DNA of 58,286 bases, from NCBI GenBank assembly GCA_039679385.1, contig JBDKVB010000100.1, forward strand, positions 1 through 58,286, read 5' to 3'. A program made the translations under genes and the position numbers. Under the pieces are notes generated by a model. That model saw nothing but the letters and a program-made list of their open reading frames with translations, did not search any database and was not told the origin of the DNA. This document shows positions 16,386 to 24,607 of this stretch, piece after piece (the first letter of the stretch is position 1; the number at the start of each line of letters is the position of its first letter). Source of the stretch: Armatimonadia bacterium (GTDB lineage Bacteria; Armatimonadota; Zipacnadia; Zipacnadales; JABUFB01).

Positions 16386-17438
16386 ATGCCAAGAACGAGC
16401 TTCGGCCATCGAATGCGCCGAGAGATCATTGAGCAGCCGGCGGCCGTCACTGCCACTCTCGCCGCGGAGACCGACAACATCCGCGAATTTGCCGCGCGAC
16501 TGCGGAAGGATAACGTCCAGCAGGTTCTCCTCGTAGCACGAGGAACCTCAGACAATGCGGCGATGTACGCACGGTACGCCTTTCCGATCATCGCCAACAA
16601 GCTTACGTCGGTGCTCGCAGCGTCCTTGCTGACGGTCTACGACGCGCAACTGGACATGAAGAACTGTCTGGTGATGGGGATCTCGCAGTCCGGCCAGTCG
16701 GTTGGGGTTGTGGAGTTCCTGGAGCATGCCCGGCACCATGGCGCGATCACCTGCGCACTCACGAACACCGCAGACTCACCGCTGGGTAAGGCTGCCGACG
16801 TGGTGCTGGCCACCCATGCCCGGGAAGAGAAGAGCGTCCCGGCCACCAAGACGTACACGACGGCGCTGGCAGTGATTCACCAGCTTGCCTCTCTGTGGGC
16901 CGGTGATGTAGAACGGGCCAAGCGCATCTATGACGTGCCCGGATGCATCGAGCAAGTCCTCAAGATGGAGGGGCAGATCCAGCAGCGGGCTGAGAGATAC
17001 CGGTACATGCCGGGCTGTGCGGTAGTGGGCCGGGGCTTCAGCCTCTGCACCGCCCTCGAGGCGGCGCTCAAGATCGCCCAGTGCGCCTATGTGGTCCCTG
17101 CAGCGTATAGCGGGATCGACTTCCTCCACGGTCCGATCGCCAGTATAGAGCCCGGCTATCCGTGCATGGTCTTTGCTCCGGAGGGTAAGGCCCTCCAGTC
17201 GGTGAGCGAGCTTCTCGACGCTCTCGACGAACGTCAGGCGGAGACGATCGTGGTCTCGAACTCGGCCCCCCTCCTCGACCGGGGGACTGTCAGTTTCCGT
17301 GTGCCTGCCATCGACGAGGAGTTCGCGCCTCTGGTCTCGGTTGTCGTCGGACAGCTCTTCGCCCTGCATCTGGCCCTTCACAAGGGCATCAACCCAGACG
17401 AGCCGCGAGGCGTCGCCAAGATCACCTGGACCCTGTAG
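16386..17438 (+). CDS. SIS-domain sugar isomerase/deaminase (GlmS isomerase-like, NagB-II type)
   Basis: 350-residue protein consisting only of the two SIS domains of glucosamine-6-phosphate synthase, without the glutaminase domain. SIS1 has VARGTSDNAA, MGISQSGQSVGVVEFLEHA and LTNTADSPLGKAADVVL with ATKTYT. SIS2 has GRGFSLCTALEAALKIAQ, and the C-terminal tail ends INPDEPRGVAKITWTL, as in GlmS. Such stand-alone proteins act as glucosamine-6-phosphate deaminases (NagB-II) or as amino-sugar/deglycase isomerases. The ATG at 16386 is preferred over an earlier one at 16314, since GGGGG lies close upstream and the conserved part begins there. Confidence 0.85.
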   Translation: MPRTSFGHRMRREIIEQPAAVTATLAAETDNIREFAARLRKDNVQQVLLVARGTSDNAAMYARYAFPIIANKLTSVLAASLLTVYDAQLDMKNCLVMGISQSGQSVGVVEFLEHARHHGAITCALTNTADSPLGKAADVVLATHAREEKSVPATKTYTTALAVIHQLASLWAGDVERAKRIYDVPGCIEQVLKMEGQIQQRAERYRYMPGCAVVGRGFSLCTALEAALKIAQCAYVVPAAYSGIDFLHGPIASIEPGYPCMVFAPEGKALQSVSELLDALDERQAETIVVSNSAPLLDRGTVSFRVPAIDEEFAPLVSVVVGQLFALHLALHKGINPDEPRGVAKITWTL

Positions 17439-17580
17439 CTACCGACCGGCCGTCTGAGCCCCATCCTGACAGACCTGACCGGGGCGCATATGAGGGCAGA
17501 CCCCTTGTGTGCTTCCGTGAGGGCTAGAGGGGCAGGCCGAGCAGTTCCACAGCGAATAAGCCGCAGGAGGCACAGATCCC

Positions 17581-19053
17581 ATGGAACCGAAGCGCATTCT
17601 GATCGGTGGCGAGTGGGTGGAGGCCAAGTCGGGTGCTACCTACGAGAACCTCAATCCGGCCACGGGAGAGGTCATCTGCCACGTGGCCTCGGCGGGTGCT
17701 GAGGAGGTCGACCTTGCGGTAGCCACGGCACGTCGAGCCTTCGAGAAGCACTGGGCGCCCATGGACCCGACGGCTCGGGCGGCTCTGATGTACAAGCTGG
17801 CCGACCGCATCGACGAGCGTGCAGAGGAACTCGGCCGCATGGAGACCTGCGATATGGGCAAGCCCTACTCGCAGGCGGCCGGCGGCGATGTTCCCGGGGC
17901 AGCGGCCTTCTTCCGCTACTTCGCCGGACTGGCCGACAAGCTGGAAGGCGAGACGCTGATTACCCCGCCGAACACCTTCGGCTACACCCTTCGCGAACCC
18001 CAGGGAGTTGTGGCGGCGATCATGCCGTGGAACTTCCCGATCTGCATGTGCGGTATCAAGGGCGGCCCGGCCCTGGCGGCCGGCAACTGCATTATCTTCA
18101 AGCCCGCACCGGCCTCTCCGACGACGGCGCTGGAAGTCGGGAAGATGGCCCTGGAGGTCGGCTTCCCGCCGGGCGTTATCCAGGTGCTTCCAGACGGTGA
18201 TGGCGCTGCCGGGGCAGCGCTCTCGAGGCATCCCGGAGTGGACAAGGTGAGCTTCACCGGCAGCACGAAGACGGGTCGCAAGGTGCTCGAGTCCTCTGCG
18301 CACAACCTGGCCAAGGTGACGCTGGAACTGGGCGGCAAGACAGCCAATATCGTCATGCCCGATGCGGACATGGACATGGCGCTTGCAGCGGCTGTGCGCA
18401 CCATCTTTCTCAACTCCGGCCAGATCTGCACGGCAGGCAGCCGGCTCCTGCTGCACGAGAGCATCAAGGACGAGTTCCTGGAGAAGATGCTGGGCGTCGT
18501 TCGGTCGCTGAAGGTGGGCGATCCCTTTGCGCCGGATACCAAGCTGGGGCCGATCGTCTCGGCCCAGCAGTATGAGCGCGTCATGTCCTACATCGAGGCC
18601 GGCAAGTCCTGTGGGGCTTGCGTGCTGACCGGTGGCGGCCGACCCACAGAGGCCGCACTGGCTGCGGGCACCTATGTGATGCCGACGATCTTTGACAAGG
18701 TCACGATGGACATGCCCATCGCGCAAGAGGAGATCTTCGGCCCGGTGCTGGCGGTCCTGTCCTTCAAGGACGACGACGAGGCTGTGGCGATCGCCAATGC
18801 CACGGACTATGGACTGGCTGCGGCTCTGTGGACACGGGACGGGAGTCGTGCCCACAACCTCGCGCGGAGACTGCAGGCCGGGATCATCTGGATCAACTGC
18901 ACGAACATTTTCGGGCCCTGGATGCCCTATGGAGGGTACAAGGTCAGCGGCCTTGGCTTCGAGTGCGGGATCGAGGGGCTCAAGGAGTTCACGCGGATCA
19001 AGACGGTGCTCATGGACACAAGCAACCGGCCCGAACGCTGGGCGCTGGACTAG
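17581..19053 (+). CDS. NAD(P)-dependent aldehyde dehydrogenase
   Basis: 490-residue ALDH-superfamily enzyme that oxidises an aldehyde to the acid. MPWNFPICM (nucleotide binding), FTGSTKTGRKV, VTLELGGKTANIV with the general-base Glu, and NSGQICTAGSRLLLH with the catalytic Cys at residue 283 are all present. The C-terminal INCTNIFGPWMPYGGYKVSGLGFE is as in betaine/aminobutyraldehyde-type ALDHs. CAGGAGG is well placed before the ATG. The acting substrate is not determined. A small membrane-protein gene follows 43 bases later. Confidence 0.92.
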   Translation: MEPKRILIGGEWVEAKSGATYENLNPATGEVICHVASAGAEEVDLAVATARRAFEKHWAPMDPTARAALMYKLADRIDERAEELGRMETCDMGKPYSQAAGGDVPGAAAFFRYFAGLADKLEGETLITPPNTFGYTLREPQGVVAAIMPWNFPICMCGIKGGPALAAGNCIIFKPAPASPTTALEVGKMALEVGFPPGVIQVLPDGDGAAGAALSRHPGVDKVSFTGSTKTGRKVLESSAHNLAKVTLELGGKTANIVMPDADMDMALAAAVRTIFLNSGQICTAGSRLLLHESIKDEFLEKMLGVVRSLKVGDPFAPDTKLGPIVSAQQYERVMSYIEAGKSCGACVLTGGGRPTEAALAAGTYVMPTIFDKVTMDMPIAQEEIFGPVLAVLSFKDDDEAVAIANATDYGLAAALWTRDGSRAHNLARRLQAGIIWINCTNIFGPWMPYGGYKVSGLGFECGIEGLKEFTRIKTVLMDTSNRPERWALD

Positions 19054-19096
19054 GAGAGGCGGCACGCTTACGAACCAGGAGCACGACACGCAAGAC

Positions 19097-19678
19097 GTGA
19101 GCGGGTCACCGGCGGCCACCGAGACGATCTCAGGTCCCTCGAAGTGGAGGGAGTTGTCGGTGGGGCTGCTGCTCATCGTGTTCGCTCACGCCTGCGACAT
19201 CCTCAGCACCTACCTGCGCACGCCCGACCTGTCGAGGGAAGTCGGGCCGGGCTACCTGCTCCTGGTGTCCAGGGGTCTCGGCGGCTGGGGAGCGCTGCTG
19301 GGCATCAAGCTCTTCGGCGTGCTGCTCTCCGTGTCCCTGTTCATCTACTACATGAGGAACCGGCGGTACTTCTATCCGCCTGACGAGGGCATGATCTTCC
19401 ACGATTTCCTGCACTACACGCATGGCAAGGAGGCACTACGGGGCCGAGACGGTCGATGGCTGGCTCCGTCGCCGAAGCTGCTGGCTGTGTGGATGGCCTT
19501 CACTGTGGCCATTGGCACTGCTGCCTATGCCTACTTCCTGGCGTGGCACAATATCATGGCGACACCACTTCTGGCCCGTATGGCCGACAGCCTGGCGCCT
19601 GCGGCGATCTTCATGGTGTCGGCGGTGGTGTTCTGGCAGACGCTCTATCACGACTACCGGCGCGGAGGGGTCCGCTGA
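19097..19678 (+). CDS. Four-helix integral membrane protein of unknown function
   Basis: The likely start is a GTG at 19097, giving 193 residues; AGGAG is 15 bases upstream, which is far, so the start is uncertain. Four hydrophobic segments are visible: near residues 20-40 (LSVGLLLIVFAHACDIL), 50-80, 135-160 (LLAVWMAFTVAIGTAAYAYF) and 165-185. The third and fourth flank WHNIMATPLL. No family was recognised. Its TGA overlaps the ATG of the following metallophosphoesterase (ATGA), indicating translational coupling and a likely shared role at the membrane. Confidence 0.7.
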   Translation: MSGSPAATETISGPSKWRELSVGLLLIVFAHACDILSTYLRTPDLSREVGPGYLLLVSRGLGGWGALLGIKLFGVLLSVSLFIYYMRNRRYFYPPDEGMIFHDFLHYTHGKEALRGRDGRWLAPSPKLLAVWMAFTVAIGTAAYAYFLAWHNIMATPLLARMADSLAPAAIFMVSAVVFWQTLYHDYRRGGVR

Positions 19679-20622
19679 TGCACAGGCGACGCTTCCTGGC
19701 GCTGCTTGGCGGCGGAGTGGCCAGCCTTGCCGCCGCTGGAGTGTGCTGTGGCGAAGGGCAGGATACCTGGGACCTGCGCCTGACCTGTTGGCGGGTGCCG
19801 GTACCGCGTCTCCCCCACTCCCTTGATGGGGTGCGTGTCGCACACCTGTCGGATTTCCATGTCGGGGACGACGTGCCGGCGAGCTTCGTGATCCAGGCTC
19901 TGGAGATGGCTCAGGCGGCTAAGCCGGACCTGATCGCTCTGACCGGCGACTTCGTCTCGTACAACTGGAAGAACCTGGAGCATGTGCAACCGGCTCTGTC
20001 GCGACTCCATGCCCCTCTGGGCGTCTATGCGTGCCTGGGCAACCACGACGATTTCTGCGATCGTGCCAAGTACATCACCGATGGCCTGGAGGACTGCGGC
20101 ATCGAGGTACTGACCAACACCTCCAGGCGGCTGGCGGGGCACAAGGACGCCTGGGTGGTCGGCGTCGATGACCCGTGCACGGAGCGCCATGATTTCGACC
20201 GGGCGCTGAAGGGCGTGCCGCACGAGGATTTCCGGCTGCTACTGGCTCACTCGCCGGAGATTGCCGACGCAGCGGCACAGTTGTCGATCGACCTGGTGCT
20301 CGCAGGCCATACTCACGGCGGCCAGGTGAATCTGCCGCTGGTGGGCCCACCGGTCGTGCCGACCAAGTACGGTCCGCGCTATGCCTGGGGCCTCTTCGAC
20401 TGTCACGGCACGCGGATGGTGGTGAGCCGTGGCGTCGGCGTGGTCGAGCCCGTGATTCGGTTCCGCTGTCCCCCTGAGGTCGGGCTGTTGACGCTCTGCC
20501 GCGGCGACTGGGCGCTCCCCGCAGGCCAGTGGGGAGTGGACGGTCGGGCTCTGGGTCGGAAGTTGCGTGGGTCGCTCACGGGCCTGCGCAGTCTTCTGAG
20601 CGGCGTTCATTCGGGGATCTAG
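19678..20622 (+). CDS. Exported calcineurin-like metallophosphoesterase (YkuE/LpxG type)
   Basis: 314 residues beginning MHRRRFLALLGGGVASLAAAG, a Tat-like signal (RRxFL followed by a hydrophobic stretch). The metallophosphoesterase motifs are in order: HLSDFHVGDD (DxH), LTGDFVSY (GDxx), CLGNHDDF (GNHD), LLLAHSPE (HSP) and LAGHTHGGQVNLP (GHTHGGQ). This spacing fits the YkuE/LpxG-like subgroup, which acts on lipid-linked pyrophosphates such as UDP-diacylglucosamine. It is translationally coupled to the upstream 4-TM protein by an ATGA overlap. Confidence 0.88.
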   Translation: MHRRRFLALLGGGVASLAAAGVCCGEGQDTWDLRLTCWRVPVPRLPHSLDGVRVAHLSDFHVGDDVPASFVIQALEMAQAAKPDLIALTGDFVSYNWKNLEHVQPALSRLHAPLGVYACLGNHDDFCDRAKYITDGLEDCGIEVLTNTSRRLAGHKDAWVVGVDDPCTERHDFDRALKGVPHEDFRLLLAHSPEIADAAAQLSIDLVLAGHTHGGQVNLPLVGPPVVPTKYGPRYAWGLFDCHGTRMVVSRGVGVVEPVIRFRCPPEVGLLTLCRGDWALPAGQWGVDGRALGRKLRGSLTGLRSLLSGVHSGI

Positions 20623-20698
20623 GGGCCTGGCCCAGGCCCTGGTCTCGCTAGACGGTGACGCGGTGCGTATATGGTGTTGGAAGGGAGCGCTGACTGCC

Positions 20699-21655
20699 AT
20701 GGCTCGCTCGGTTCAGTCGCAAGAGGAAGGCCGGACCGACATGGCACTGGTCGTTCCGGCGGTCATCGGGGCAGTCACCCTACTGGTTACGGTCCGATAC
20801 CTCACGGCGCTGGCCGGCCCCTACGTTCTGCCGGCCGCCAGGCTGACGCGTTTTGCGACGGGCATCTGGGCGAGTCATGCACTGGTCTTCCTGACCATGG
20901 GGTACGTGGGTGGTTCCTTCGGCCGTTGGCGTGGTGGCCTGGCGGCGGCCGTGGTGACCTTGGTCTTCGGGCTCGCCGCCGGGTTGTTCTACACCCAGGC
21001 GCACCTGCTTCCGATGGGCGGCGCAACGCTGGGCGGCATGGCAGCGCTGGCCCTGGTGGCCGGACTCGCAGGCGTCGGTCTGGGTACGCTGCTGCCGGGC
21101 ACGGGTTTCCATGCGACCGGTGTCCTGCTGCTTGCAGGAGCCGGGATGTGTGTCGGCGCCTTTCTGAACACCGGCGTGGTCTCGGGGAAGGCGACGCGGA
21201 CCATCAGCCAGATCACGGCGGGGATGATGACCGGGCAGAAGGAAGTCCCGGTGCCGGGGATCCCGGTGCTGCTGTGCGCCGCGGACGGCAAGACCCGACT
21301 CTACGAGAGCAAGACCGACGAGAACGGCACCTACGTTTTCAACGGGCCGCGTCCGGGTACGTATGTTCTGTTTGCCAAGGACACGGAGCCAGACCGCGGC
21401 AGTGGGCAGTGGGTCCGTCAGCAAGTGACCGCACATTCGCACATGAGCGGCCAGGGCATCGGAGTTGCGAACATCGCACTGCCGGGCTTCCGGGAGACCA
21501 CGGTGAGCCCCTTCCTTGAGGCCCCGGCGCCGAGCGGCTCAGGCGCAGCACCGACCCCGAGTACACCGTCGCCCTCGCAGGGCGCAGGCTCAACCGGTGG
21601 CGGAACCCAGGGTCAGATGGAGCGGCTGCTCAAGGATGCGACCGGCGGCCGATAG
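20699..21655 (+). CDS. Membrane protein with carboxypeptidase-regulatory-like (Cna-B-type) domain
   Basis: 318 residues from the ATG at 20699 (GGAAGGGAG about 11 bases upstream); the ATG at 20741 is nearly as good. Five or so hydrophobic segments fill residues 15-175. A soluble domain follows with PGIPVLLCAADGKTRLYESK, then DENGTYVFNGPRPGTYVLFA. This is the classical pattern of a carboxypeptidase-regulatory/CnaB-like beta-sandwich (TDxxGxYxFxxxxPGxYxL). The tail is a low-complexity Ser/Thr/Pro/Gly linker ending in a short charged helix. It is probably an envelope protein; the function is unknown. A PEGA-repeat gene follows closely. Confidence 0.75.
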   Translation: MARSVQSQEEGRTDMALVVPAVIGAVTLLVTVRYLTALAGPYVLPAARLTRFATGIWASHALVFLTMGYVGGSFGRWRGGLAAAVVTLVFGLAAGLFYTQAHLLPMGGATLGGMAALALVAGLAGVGLGTLLPGTGFHATGVLLLAGAGMCVGAFLNTGVVSGKATRTISQITAGMMTGQKEVPVPGIPVLLCAADGKTRLYESKTDENGTYVFNGPRPGTYVLFAKDTEPDRGSGQWVRQQVTAHSHMSGQGIGVANIALPGFRETTVSPFLEAPAPSGSGAAPTPSTPSPSQGAGSTGGGTQGQMERLLKDATGGR

Positions 21656-21719
21656 CGGGTCTGCGAGTAGAAGGGACGGACCGCCGACCGGCGCCGCTGA
21701 GACATGGAGGGAGCGGCGG

Positions 21720-23705
21720 TTGACGGGAAGGTATGCTAGGAAAGCGGTGAAGGTGTTGGCTCTATCAGGAATCGGCAATCCAGGAAGGTGCGGGCTGGTG
21801 GGCCTGCTCCTGCTAGCGGTCCTGGTCTCGGCGTCGGCTCAGGAGGCCCCACGACCAGGCCTGGATGCGCCACAGTTGCGCGTTGCCGTGGCCCCCTTCC
21901 GGGCGATCGGTGCAGATGCGGCCCTGGCACAGCAGATCACGAACAGCCTCCGGGCAGCCCTCGCCGGTCATGCGCAACTCCAGATTGTGAGCGGCGCGGA
22001 AGTGGACCGGGCAGTGGCGGCTGCTGAGGCCGACTTGCTGGCGCTGAAGCCGGGAGTGGCGCGGGCCCTTGGTGACAAGCTCGGCGTCGACGCAGTGGTC
22101 TATGGTCGGCTTGTGGGCGACGTCGGCAGCCTCGTGGACGACCCCTTGCCCACGAGCGGGATCTTTGCACAGCTTCACGTGGTAGAGACTCTCACCCTTG
22201 AGGGCCAGGTGCTCCCCGGTGGGGCCCTGCCTCTGGCCGCCGGTACAGACCCGACTGCGGACCTCTTCACGGCGACGCTGGAGCTTCTGCCGGCGCTTGG
22301 ACGCGTGCTGTCGGTGATTGAGAGCCCCGAGGGATCAACGATTCAGCTCTTCCCGCTTGGCGGGAGAGTACTGGCGCCGAACACCGAGTATGGTGTATAT
22401 GATGCGGTGATCTACCATGCCGGTGGCGATGCGACCGCTCGCAGCCAGGCACTGGCTCGACAAGACCTCCGACCGGGGCCGCTGAAGGGTCGGCTTCGCA
22501 CGGCAGCGGCGTCGGATGACCACGCGATCGCCGCAACCGTCGTTACGCCGGGGCTGCGAGTGAACGCCGGGCAGCTTGTCGGACTTCCCCCACTCCCCGG
22601 CTCAAAGCAGCAGGGGCTGAGTCTGCCGGGCATGATCGTGGACTGCGAGTCGGGCGAGGCAGTGGTGCTCGTGGCGGGCAAGGTGGCAGGGCTGACTCCG
22701 GTGTCGCTGACGCTTGCGCCGGGCGTGAAGAGCACCGTGCAGGTGCTGCGGAAGGACTGCCAGCCGGCCGGCGTCGAGGTGACGGCGGCTGCGACAGACG
22801 CAATCGCGGTAAGCCTGGCAGTGAAGGAGCTTGCGCCCTCTGGGTCTCTGCAGGTGGCGACAGCACCGGCCGGTGCAAGCGCAACGCTAGACGGGAACCC
22901 GATCGGCACCACCCCGCTTAAGCTAGAGGAGATCACGGCCGGCGATCACCGCCTCATACTGAGCCTCGAGGGCTACAAGCCTCTGCAGCAGGCGGTGACG
23001 GTGCGTCGCCAGAAGCCGACCGCGCTCAACCTGAGCTTCCAGAAGGACCTCAAGCGCGTGCTGATCGCCTCCGATCCAGCAGGTGCCAGGGTGTCTGTCG
23101 ACGGACAGGAAGTCGGGGTGAGCCCGGTGGAGCTTCAGGAGGTTCAAGCGGGTGTCCACGAGCTGCAACTGCTGCTTTCCGGCTACTCGGTGGAGAAGCA
23201 GGAGCTGCGCGTGACCCCAGAGCAGGACGCACAGACCTTCCGGTTCAGGTTGCGTCAGTTGGCAGGGAACCTGCGCGTCGAGACCACTCCGCCGGGGGCA
23301 GTGGTGACACTGGATGGGGTCGAAAAGGGCAAGAGTCCGCTGGCCCTGACCGGACTTGGGATCGGTCAGCATCAGCTCAACCTCGCCCTGGATGGGTTCC
23401 TGCCTGTTGCCAAGACGGTGGAAGTGTCCGACCAGCAGACCACTGCGGTTCAGGAGGCGCTGAGCCGGGCTGAAGGCAAGATCGTGTGCTTGAGCGTGCC
23501 GGCCGGAGCGAGGGTTCTGCTGGATGGTCGCGACGTCGGGGTAACGCCCTTGACCCTCGAGGACGTGCCGGTGGGTAAGCGCTTGATCTCCCTGACGCTG
23601 GAGGGGTACCTGCCGTGGTCGGCTCGGGTGCCGGTAATCCACGGCCAGGCCACCAAAGTCGAAGTGGGCCTGCTGCGGGGCACGCAGGCGGGTCCGAACC
23701 AGTAG
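21720..23705 (+). CDS. Exported PEGA-repeat protein with CsgG-like N-terminal domain
   Basis: A TTG at 21720 is chosen because GGAGGGAG lies six bases upstream, giving 661 residues with an N-terminal signal (GLVGLLLLAVLVSASAQ). After it comes an alpha/beta region (LRVAVAPFRAIGADAALAQQ ... LGVDAVVYGRLVGD) resembling the CsgG/FlgO/TolB-N type. The C-terminal 300 residues hold four clear PEGA repeats, each of the form V-x2-PAGAxVxLDGxxxGxTPLxLxxxxxGxHxLxLxLxGY. They begin near residues 377, 445, 517 and 583, and one degenerate copy precedes them. PEGA domains are extracytoplasmic beta-sandwiches of uncertain ligand. It is likely co-transcribed with the upstream CnaB-like membrane protein (64-base gap). 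Confidence 0.82.
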   Translation: MTGRYARKAVKVLALSGIGNPGRCGLVGLLLLAVLVSASAQEAPRPGLDAPQLRVAVAPFRAIGADAALAQQITNSLRAALAGHAQLQIVSGAEVDRAVAAAEADLLALKPGVARALGDKLGVDAVVYGRLVGDVGSLVDDPLPTSGIFAQLHVVETLTLEGQVLPGGALPLAAGTDPTADLFTATLELLPALGRVLSVIESPEGSTIQLFPLGGRVLAPNTEYGVYDAVIYHAGGDATARSQALARQDLRPGPLKGRLRTAAASDDHAIAATVVTPGLRVNAGQLVGLPPLPGSKQQGLSLPGMIVDCESGEAVVLVAGKVAGLTPVSLTLAPGVKSTVQVLRKDCQPAGVEVTAAATDAIAVSLAVKELAPSGSLQVATAPAGASATLDGNPIGTTPLKLEEITAGDHRLILSLEGYKPLQQAVTVRRQKPTALNLSFQKDLKRVLIASDPAGARVSVDGQEVGVSPVELQEVQAGVHELQLLLSGYSVEKQELRVTPEQDAQTFRFRLRQLAGNLRVETTPPGAVVTLDGVEKGKSPLALTGLGIGQHQLNLALDGFLPVAKTVEVSDQQTTAVQEALSRAEGKIVCLSVPAGARVLLDGRDVGVTPLTLEDVPVGKRLISLTLEGYLPWSARVPVIHGQATKVEVGLLRGTQAGPNQ

Positions 23706-23717
23706 CCAGGATCGTGA

Positions 23718-23733
23718 CCGGGCTTGAGCCCGG
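23718..23733. other. Short GC hairpin after the PEGA gene
   Basis: CCGGGCT and AGCCCGG pair across two bases (effectively a TTGA loop). There is no T-tract. A similar hairpin (CCCGGGC AA GCCCGGG) sits at 55182-55197, so this may be a small dispersed element or coincidence in GC-rich DNA. Confidence 0.35.
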
Positions 23734-23842
23734 CAAAGAACCGCGCCGCTTCGCGAGTGTCGCGCAATACGCGTGAGCGAGATTGGCCCTGGGTGCGGTG
23801 CCCAGGAGTTCAGGGCCTGGGACAGATCGCACTTAAGCAGGG

Positions 23843-23871
23843 TTGCGGGAGGCGTTCGTGCGTGGTAGAAT
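23843..23871 (+). promoter_or_regulatory. Putative sigma70 promoter for the 23913 gene
   Basis: TTGCGG (23843-23848), a 17-base spacer, then TAGAAT (23866-23871). The predicted start near 23878 leaves a leader of about 35 bases that contains GGAGG before the TTG at 23913. Confidence 0.55.
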
Positions 23872-23912
23872 CGATTTCGTCTACCGATATGCCGACTTTG
23901 GAGGACGGTTCC

Positions 23913-24434
23913 TTGCCGGAGCAGTCCGAGTACGGAATTGAGTGGCTCCAGAAGGAGCTCGACAAGATCCTCTCCACATACCAATCGCCGCTCGAGCGGC
24001 GCAAAGGGTATGGGAACCTTCGCCATGAGTACTCCACATGGAAGCGCGAAGGCGACGAAACCACCAACATCGCGATCATCTATGAGACGCCGGGCGGCTC
24101 GACGACCCAGCTGAACATCTCCTACAACAACAAGGATGGGATCTTCACCTACCTGGACTCGTCCCTCGGCGGCAGCGTCGAGACCCGCGACGGACGCGAG
24201 GCCCTCAAAGTCATCCACGACCACGTCTTGCAGATCCCCGAGAAACGCCAAGAAGCACTTAACCACCAGGTCGACACCTGGATGGGAGAGGGCAAGTCCA
24301 ACACCGAGGTCTTCGCGGCACTCAACAAGCTGCTGCAGAACGAGTTCCTCGGCGGCCAAGTCACGGCCATCGAGCTGAAGATGGCCGTGCAGCACGCGAT
24401 CAAGTGCAAGACACGTCCGGCGCCTCAAGGGTAA
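23913..24434 (+). CDS. Hypothetical soluble protein
   Basis: 173 residues if translation starts at the TTG at 23913, which has GGAGGA eight bases upstream. An ATG at 23889 would add eight residues but lacks a ribosome binding site. I do not recognise the family. The sequence is hydrophilic and without signal or membrane segments. An N-terminal helix (IEWLQKELDKILSTYQSPLERR) is followed by a beta-rich middle (TNIAIIYETPGGSTTQLNISYNN) and a helical C-terminal half rich in Gln/Lys. Codon use and its own promoter argue that it is a real gene. It stands alone between the PEGA gene and the amidase. Confidence 0.75.
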   Translation: MPEQSEYGIEWLQKELDKILSTYQSPLERRKGYGNLRHEYSTWKREGDETTNIAIIYETPGGSTTQLNISYNNKDGIFTYLDSSLGGSVETRDGREALKVIHDHVLQIPEKRQEALNHQVDTWMGEGKSNTEVFAALNKLLQNEFLGGQVTAIELKMAVQHAIKCKTRPAPQG

Positions 24435-24607
24435 CTTCGCCTCCCCTTCCCCAGCCTAGGCAGGAATCGGAGACCTCTGCGCGGAAGTGCGTGTGCCGAA
24501 GTGTGCAGGTTCCCAGGGAACTGCGTCGGCATGCAGCCTATCCTCGTGTCCGGAAGGGTCGGGGCCGGTCAGGGCCAGACCGCCTTCCACGCTGAGAGGT
24601 GCTCTCG

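Noticed and set aside
17524-19176. A 550-codon antisense frame over the aldehyde dehydrogenase
   Set aside because: Third-position bias and all ALDH motifs favour the plus-strand gene; the antisense product is His/Arg-rich without homology.
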